DNA from: an uncultured Sutterella sp.
Lineage (GTDB): Bacteria > Pseudomonadota > Gammaproteobacteria > Burkholderiales > Burkholderiaceae_F
Direction: 5' to 3'
Assembly: GCA_905194315.1 (NCBI GenBank)
Contig: CAJJRX010000035.1
Coordinates: forward strand, 1-18,025
Length of the DNA stretch: 18,025 bases
Shown: positions 15,389-18,025 of the stretch, piece after piece
Layout: the number at the start of each line of letters is the position of its first letter
How positions within the stretch are numbered: position 1 is the stretch's first letter
Notes under the pieces: generated by a model
Database searches by the model: none
Told to the model about the DNA's origin: nothing
The model's input: the letters and a program-made list of their open reading frames with translations, nothing else
Program-made: the position numbers and the translations under genes

Positions 15389-15682
15389 ATGGACATCAAA
15401 AAGGACTGGTTTACTGCCACGCTCACCGATGCGTACGAAAGTCTGGGTGAGGCAGTGGAAATGCTGGAATCGGGCGACCATGAAGACGCCGAGGACGTGC
15501 TGCACAACAAGCTTCTGCACGTCTATGCAAAACTCAATTACGCCGTCAACACGGCCTATCTCGGCGATTCAGCACTGGAGGTGATGGATGAGGATGCACT
15601 GATCGCCTGGCCGGACGATATGCCGTTTTACTACGAGAGTCCCGTGGACGAAGACGATAACAGCGACAGCCACAACAACTGA
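15389..15682 (+). CDS. Small, very acidic protein of unknown function
   Basis: I do not recognise this 97-aa protein. It has 25 Asp/Glu, only 4 Lys, no Arg and no Cys, giving a net charge near -21. Residues 8-58 look helical, with a TPR-like spacing (AVEMLESGDHEDAEDVL, then LLHVYAKLNYAVNTAYLG). The tail (67-97) is disordered-looking and acidic, with aromatic WP and FYY patches. There is no signal peptide or membrane helix, so it should be cytosolic. It is very likely a real gene: it has a purine-rich site (AAAGAAG) before ATG, a wobble pattern like its neighbours, and its own strong terminator 12 bases after the stop. It is divergent from the MFS gene and convergent with murJ. Confidence 0.75.
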   Translation: MDIKKDWFTATLTDAYESLGEAVEMLESGDHEDAEDVLHNKLLHVYAKLNYAVNTAYLGDSALEVMDEDALIAWPDDMPFYYESPVDEDDNSDSHNN

Positions 15683-15694
15683 AGCTGCAATGTG

Positions 15695-15724
15695 AAAACC
15701 GCGGCCTGGCGCCGCGGTTTTTTT
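15695..15724. terminator. Shared bidirectional terminator (acidic-protein gene and murJ)
   Basis: A perfect 11-bp stem (AAAACCGCGGC with GCCGCGGTTTT, loop CTGGC) has seven T after it on plus and four T on minus. It fills the gap between the two convergent stop codons, ending 5 bases before the murJ stop. Confidence 0.92.
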
Positions 15725-15729
15725 CAGAC

Positions 15730-17262
15730 TCAGTCGCGAATATCGCGCAGCCGCCAGCCCAGGGCAAAAAGCAGGCCGAAGTAGATCACTGCAGCGGCGC
15801 CAACCATAACAGCCACACCGGCGGCACGAATGGTCCAGCTTACCGCGGTCCAGTCCCAGCCGGTCTGCCCCCAGTACAGGGCCGCCCCCATGAGGGCAGC
15901 CGAGAAAATAATCTTTGCAAAGAACATGCACCAGCCCGTCTGCGGGGTATAGATAGCCCGCTTTTTCAGCAGCACAAGCAGCGTGCCGGCATTAAACAGA
16001 CTTCCTATCCCCACCGAAAGTGCCAGTCCCGCCTGAGAAAAAAGCGGCACCGAAACACAGTTGACCAGCTGCACGCAGATAAGACTCCAGCAGGCCACAC
16101 GCACAGGAGTACGGATATCCTTTCTGGCATAAAAGGCGGGGGCCACAATCTTGAGCGCAATCAGTCCCAGAAGCCCGACGCTGTAGCCGACCACGGCTGC
16201 GGCCGTCTGATGCACGTCCGCCGGACTGAACTGTCTGCCCTGGAAAAGAAAGGCGACAAGTGCATCAGCGGTGAGCCACAGACCGACAGCCGCAGGCACG
16301 CCGACGAGCACCACAAGGCGCAGCGCCTTGTCAAGCAGACGGTTGTAGCGCTCAACATCCCCTCTGGCATATGCCTGAGAGAGTCCCGGGAGCAGAACAG
16401 TCCCGAGCGCCACACCGAGCAGCGCCGTGGGGAATTCCATCAGACGGTCGGCGTAATTGAGCCATGTGACAGCCCCTTTTTCCAGATGCGAGGCGATATT
16501 GGTATTGATCAGAATCGAGAGCTGGGCCACCCCGACACCAAAGAGTGCCGGCACCATGAGTTTCATCACCCGGCGTACATCAGCATTGGCAAAAGCGGCT
16601 GAGGGGCTGACAAAACGAAAGCGGATCCCTATGCGCCTCAGAGCCACAATCTGTGTGCCGAGCTGCAGCACACCGCCGGCGATCACAGCGATGGCCAGTG
16701 CCCAGATAGGCGAGGAAAGACGCGGTGCAAGAAGAACGGTTGAGACGATAAAACTGATGTTGAGCAGTACCGGCGTAACCGCAGGAATCGCAAAATGCTT
16801 CCATGAATTGAGAATAGCCGCAGCAAAGGCCACCAGACTCATAAAAGCGATATAGGGAAACATAAAGCGCGTCAGCGCAACCGACAGATCAAACGCCTCC
16901 GGTGTGTCGGAGAGCCCGCCGGCGATTGCCCAGACGAGCAGCGGCGCAATCAGCACCCCGATCACACTCGCGATCAGCACAGCAATGGCCAGAGTGGTGA
17001 GCACATTATGGATAAACCGGTCGCACTCCCCGGCGGAACGGTTTTCCTTCACATCAGCGAGCATCGGCACAAAGGCCTGCTGGAATGCCCCCTCCGCAAA
17101 AAGACGCCGGAGCATATTCGGCAGACGGAATGCCGCATAAAATGCGTCGGTCTCGGCACTTGCGCCGAAATAGCGGGCGATCAGCATGTCACGGATCACA
17201 CCGGTGATGCGACTGATCAGAGTAAGTCCGGAGACAAGCGCGGAAGATTTAAGCAGAGACAT
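15730..17262 (-). CDS. murJ: Lipid II flippase MurJ (MviN)
   Basis: This inner-membrane protein moves lipid II, the peptidoglycan precursor, to the outer face. The 510-aa length and about 14 helices fit the MOP-superfamily fold. Residues shown to be essential in E. coli MurJ are conserved at the same positions: Arg18, Arg24, Asp39 and Arg52/Arg53 in the N-terminal lobe, and the Arg in NYADRLMEFP (Arg273 here). FAEGAFQQAFVP (55-66) and GVALGTVLLPGLS (283-295) are family signatures. The start at 17262 gives MSLLKSSALVSGLT, matching relatives. There is no recognisable ribosome-binding sequence before it (CTCAGCCGCCAC). It is divergent from rpsT, a common arrangement, and convergent with the acidic-protein gene. 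Confidence 0.97.
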   Translation of the reverse strand: MSLLKSSALVSGLTLISRITGVIRDMLIARYFGASAETDAFYAAFRLPNMLRRLFAEGAFQQAFVPMLADVKENRSAGECDRFIHNVLTTLAIAVLIASVIGVLIAPLLVWAIAGGLSDTPEAFDLSVALTRFMFPYIAFMSLVAFAAAILNSWKHFAIPAVTPVLLNISFIVSTVLLAPRLSSPIWALAIAVIAGGVLQLGTQIVALRRIGIRFRFVSPSAAFANADVRRVMKLMVPALFGVGVAQLSILINTNIASHLEKGAVTWLNYADRLMEFPTALLGVALGTVLLPGLSQAYARGDVERYNRLLDKALRLVVLVGVPAAVGLWLTADALVAFLFQGRQFSPADVHQTAAAVVGYSVGLLGLIALKIVAPAFYARKDIRTPVRVACWSLICVQLVNCVSVPLFSQAGLALSVGIGSLFNAGTLLVLLKKRAIYTPQTGWCMFFAKIIFSAALMGAALYWGQTGWDWTAVSWTIRAAGVAVMVGAAAVIYFGLLFALGWRLRDIRD

Positions 17263-17309
17263 GTGGCGGCTGAGAAAAAATGAGCATTAGAGACGATTCA
17301 ACGAAAGAA

Positions 17310-17338
17310 ATTCTACCCGCAAACCCACCACTTGTCTT
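17310..17338 (-). promoter_or_regulatory. murJ: Probable sigma-70 promoter of murJ
   Basis: The minus strand reads AAGACA (4 of 6) and TAGAAT (5 of 6) with an exact 17-base spacer. The start of transcription would be near 17303, leaving about 40 leader bases. Confidence 0.5.
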
Positions 17339-17345
17339 AGAAATC

Positions 17346-17354
17346 TGATATAGT
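17346..17354 (+). promoter_or_regulatory. rpsT: Probable extended -10 promoter of rpsT
   Basis: TGATATAGT contains the TGn extension and a -10 hexamer with 5 of 6 consensus bases. No -35 is visible at 16-18 bases. It would give a leader of about 300 bases. Confidence 0.4.
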
Positions 17355-17660
17355 CAAGGACTTTTCGGGGACTCTCAATTCTCACTCAAGTGCTCTGCCT
17401 TCTGTTCGGTCTCACAGGAGTCGCTCGGCACCGGGAAAAGAGGGCCACGATGATTAGCGAAGTCTTTGGTGTCATAGCTAAAAACCGCTTTGCCCTACTT
17501 CTCTGCACTAGTTGCTCTGCAGAAAGTCGGCAGGCGGCGTCCGATGCATCCTCAGGCCATCGGAACACCGAGATGGACAAATGAATGCGGGCTCTGTGCC
17601 TGCCTTCATATTCTCGAAACGCCGACTGTAAACCAATTTTTTAGGCAAGGAATTTTAAAA

Positions 17661-17924
17661 ATGGCCAATACCAAGCAAGCTCGCAAACGCGCCCGTCAGA
17701 ACGTTGCCCGTAATGCTCACCTCTCCGCTCAGCGCAGCCAGTACCGCACCGCCATCAAGGCTGTGCGCAAGCTCGTTGTCGCCGGCGACAAGGCTGCCGC
17801 TCAGGAAGCCTTCAAGCGTGCTGAATCCGTGATCGACACGCTCAAGGGCAAGGGTGTTCTGCACGCCAATGCTGCTGCTCGTCATAAGAGCCGTCTCTCC
17901 GCTGCTATCAAGGCTATGGCCTGA
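17661..17924 (+). CDS. rpsT: 30S ribosomal protein bS20 (S20)
   Basis: This basic 87-aa protein binds 16S rRNA and is needed for 30S assembly. The start MANTKQARKRARQNVARN, the middle LVVAGDKAAAQEAFKRAESV and the end GVLHANAAARHKSRLSAAI are classic bS20. Start 17661 follows AAGGA (17647-17651) with a 9-base spacer. The gene is rich in preferred codons (CGC/CGT, GCT, AAG), as expected for high expression. In E. coli S20 represses its own translation, and the long leader here would allow something similar, but no specific element is recognised. Confidence 0.98.
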   Translation: MANTKQARKRARQNVARNAHLSAQRSQYRTAIKAVRKLVVAGDKAAAQEAFKRAESVIDTLKGKGVLHANAAARHKSRLSAAIKAMA

Positions 17925-17950
17925 TCGCATCCTCTCGCGGATGAGTAAGC

Positions 17951-18006
17951 ACTGAATTCTGTTCAGTCTTAATCGGATAGGGGAAGTGAGATTCCCCACT
18001 TGCCCC
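17951..18006 (+). other. Hairpin cluster downstream of rpsT
   Basis: A 6-bp hairpin ACTGAA/TTCAGT (17951-17967) is followed by GGGGAA/TTCCCC (17980-17997). The second can instead pair as GGGGAAGTG with CACTTgCCCC (17980-18006, one bulge). None has a T-tract, so rpsT termination here would be weak or Rho-aided. The window ends before more can be said. Confidence 0.4.
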
Positions 18007-18025
18007 TTCCACACCACCCACCGTA

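Larger units (their letters stand above)
17263..17660. promoter_or_regulatory. Divergent region between murJ and rpsT
   Basis: This 398-base spacer contains interlocked promoters. For murJ (minus) there is AAGACA, 17 bases, TAGAAT (17333-17338 and 17310-17315). For rpsT (plus) there is an extended -10 TGATATAGT (17346-17354). The rest is an rpsT leader of about 300 bases with two overlapping mini-ORFs at 17450-17584 and 17581-17631. I see no tRNA or known RNA motif in it. Confidence 0.5.

Noticed and set aside
1..18025. Search for tRNA, rRNA, CRISPR, insertion sequences, phage or defence genes
   Set aside because: I found no spaced direct repeats, transposase motifs, cloverleaf or defence domains; every large frame is accounted for by core or transport genes.

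Overview
The window is an 18 kb stretch of ordinary, GC-rich (mid-50s percent by eye) proteobacterial chromosome. It is made almost entirely of housekeeping genes. The order smc / zipA-like / ligA, murJ divergent from rpsT, and prmB followed by a YheS-type ABC-F gene point to Gamma- or Betaproteobacteria. The form of Def, the 6-oxopurine-type methylthiopurine phosphorylase and the ZipA-like C-terminal domain look most like Burkholderiales. A Sutterella/Parasutterella-like host is my guess from gene style only. I see no tRNA, rRNA, CRISPR array, insertion sequence, phage gene or defence gene.

Left block (about 1-8613, all minus strand, read right to left): smc (chromosome condensation, TTG start), a ZipA-like FtsZ tether, a terminator, then ligA, mtnP-like phosphorylase and def packed as one transcript (16- and 41-base gaps). 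The block ends in a hairpin terminator. A second, symmetric terminator near base 40 probably serves a gene outside the window.

Middle block (8614-11832, plus strand): a divergent control region, then prmB (methylates ribosomal protein uL3) with an ABC-F ribosome-associated ATPase 2 bases downstream, closed by a strong terminator.

Transport block (11833-15228): two solute-binding proteins without permease or ATPase genes beside them. One is a MetQ-type lipoprotein on plus; the other is a periplasmic polar-amino-acid binding protein on minus. They converge on two back-to-back terminators. Upstream of the second, on the same strand, lies a YbjJ-type MFS exporter. Both binding-protein genes have long (about 180-235 base) upstream regions with strong inverted repeats, and they share a CTAG-containing element at about the same distance (about 150 bases) from each start. 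This is the most interesting non-coding signal here.

Right block (15229-18025): a small, very acidic protein of unknown function (97 aa) and murJ (lipid II flippase) converge on one shared terminator. rpsT (ribosomal protein bS20) is divergent from murJ, with a leader of about 300 bases that holds two overlapping mini-ORFs. Overall the window covers chromosome maintenance, division and wall export, translation (def, prmB, ABC-F, rpsT) and nutrient uptake. I found no convincing new multi-gene system. The candidate novelties are regulatory: shared operator-like elements, structured leaders, and a terminator pressed against the ligA start.
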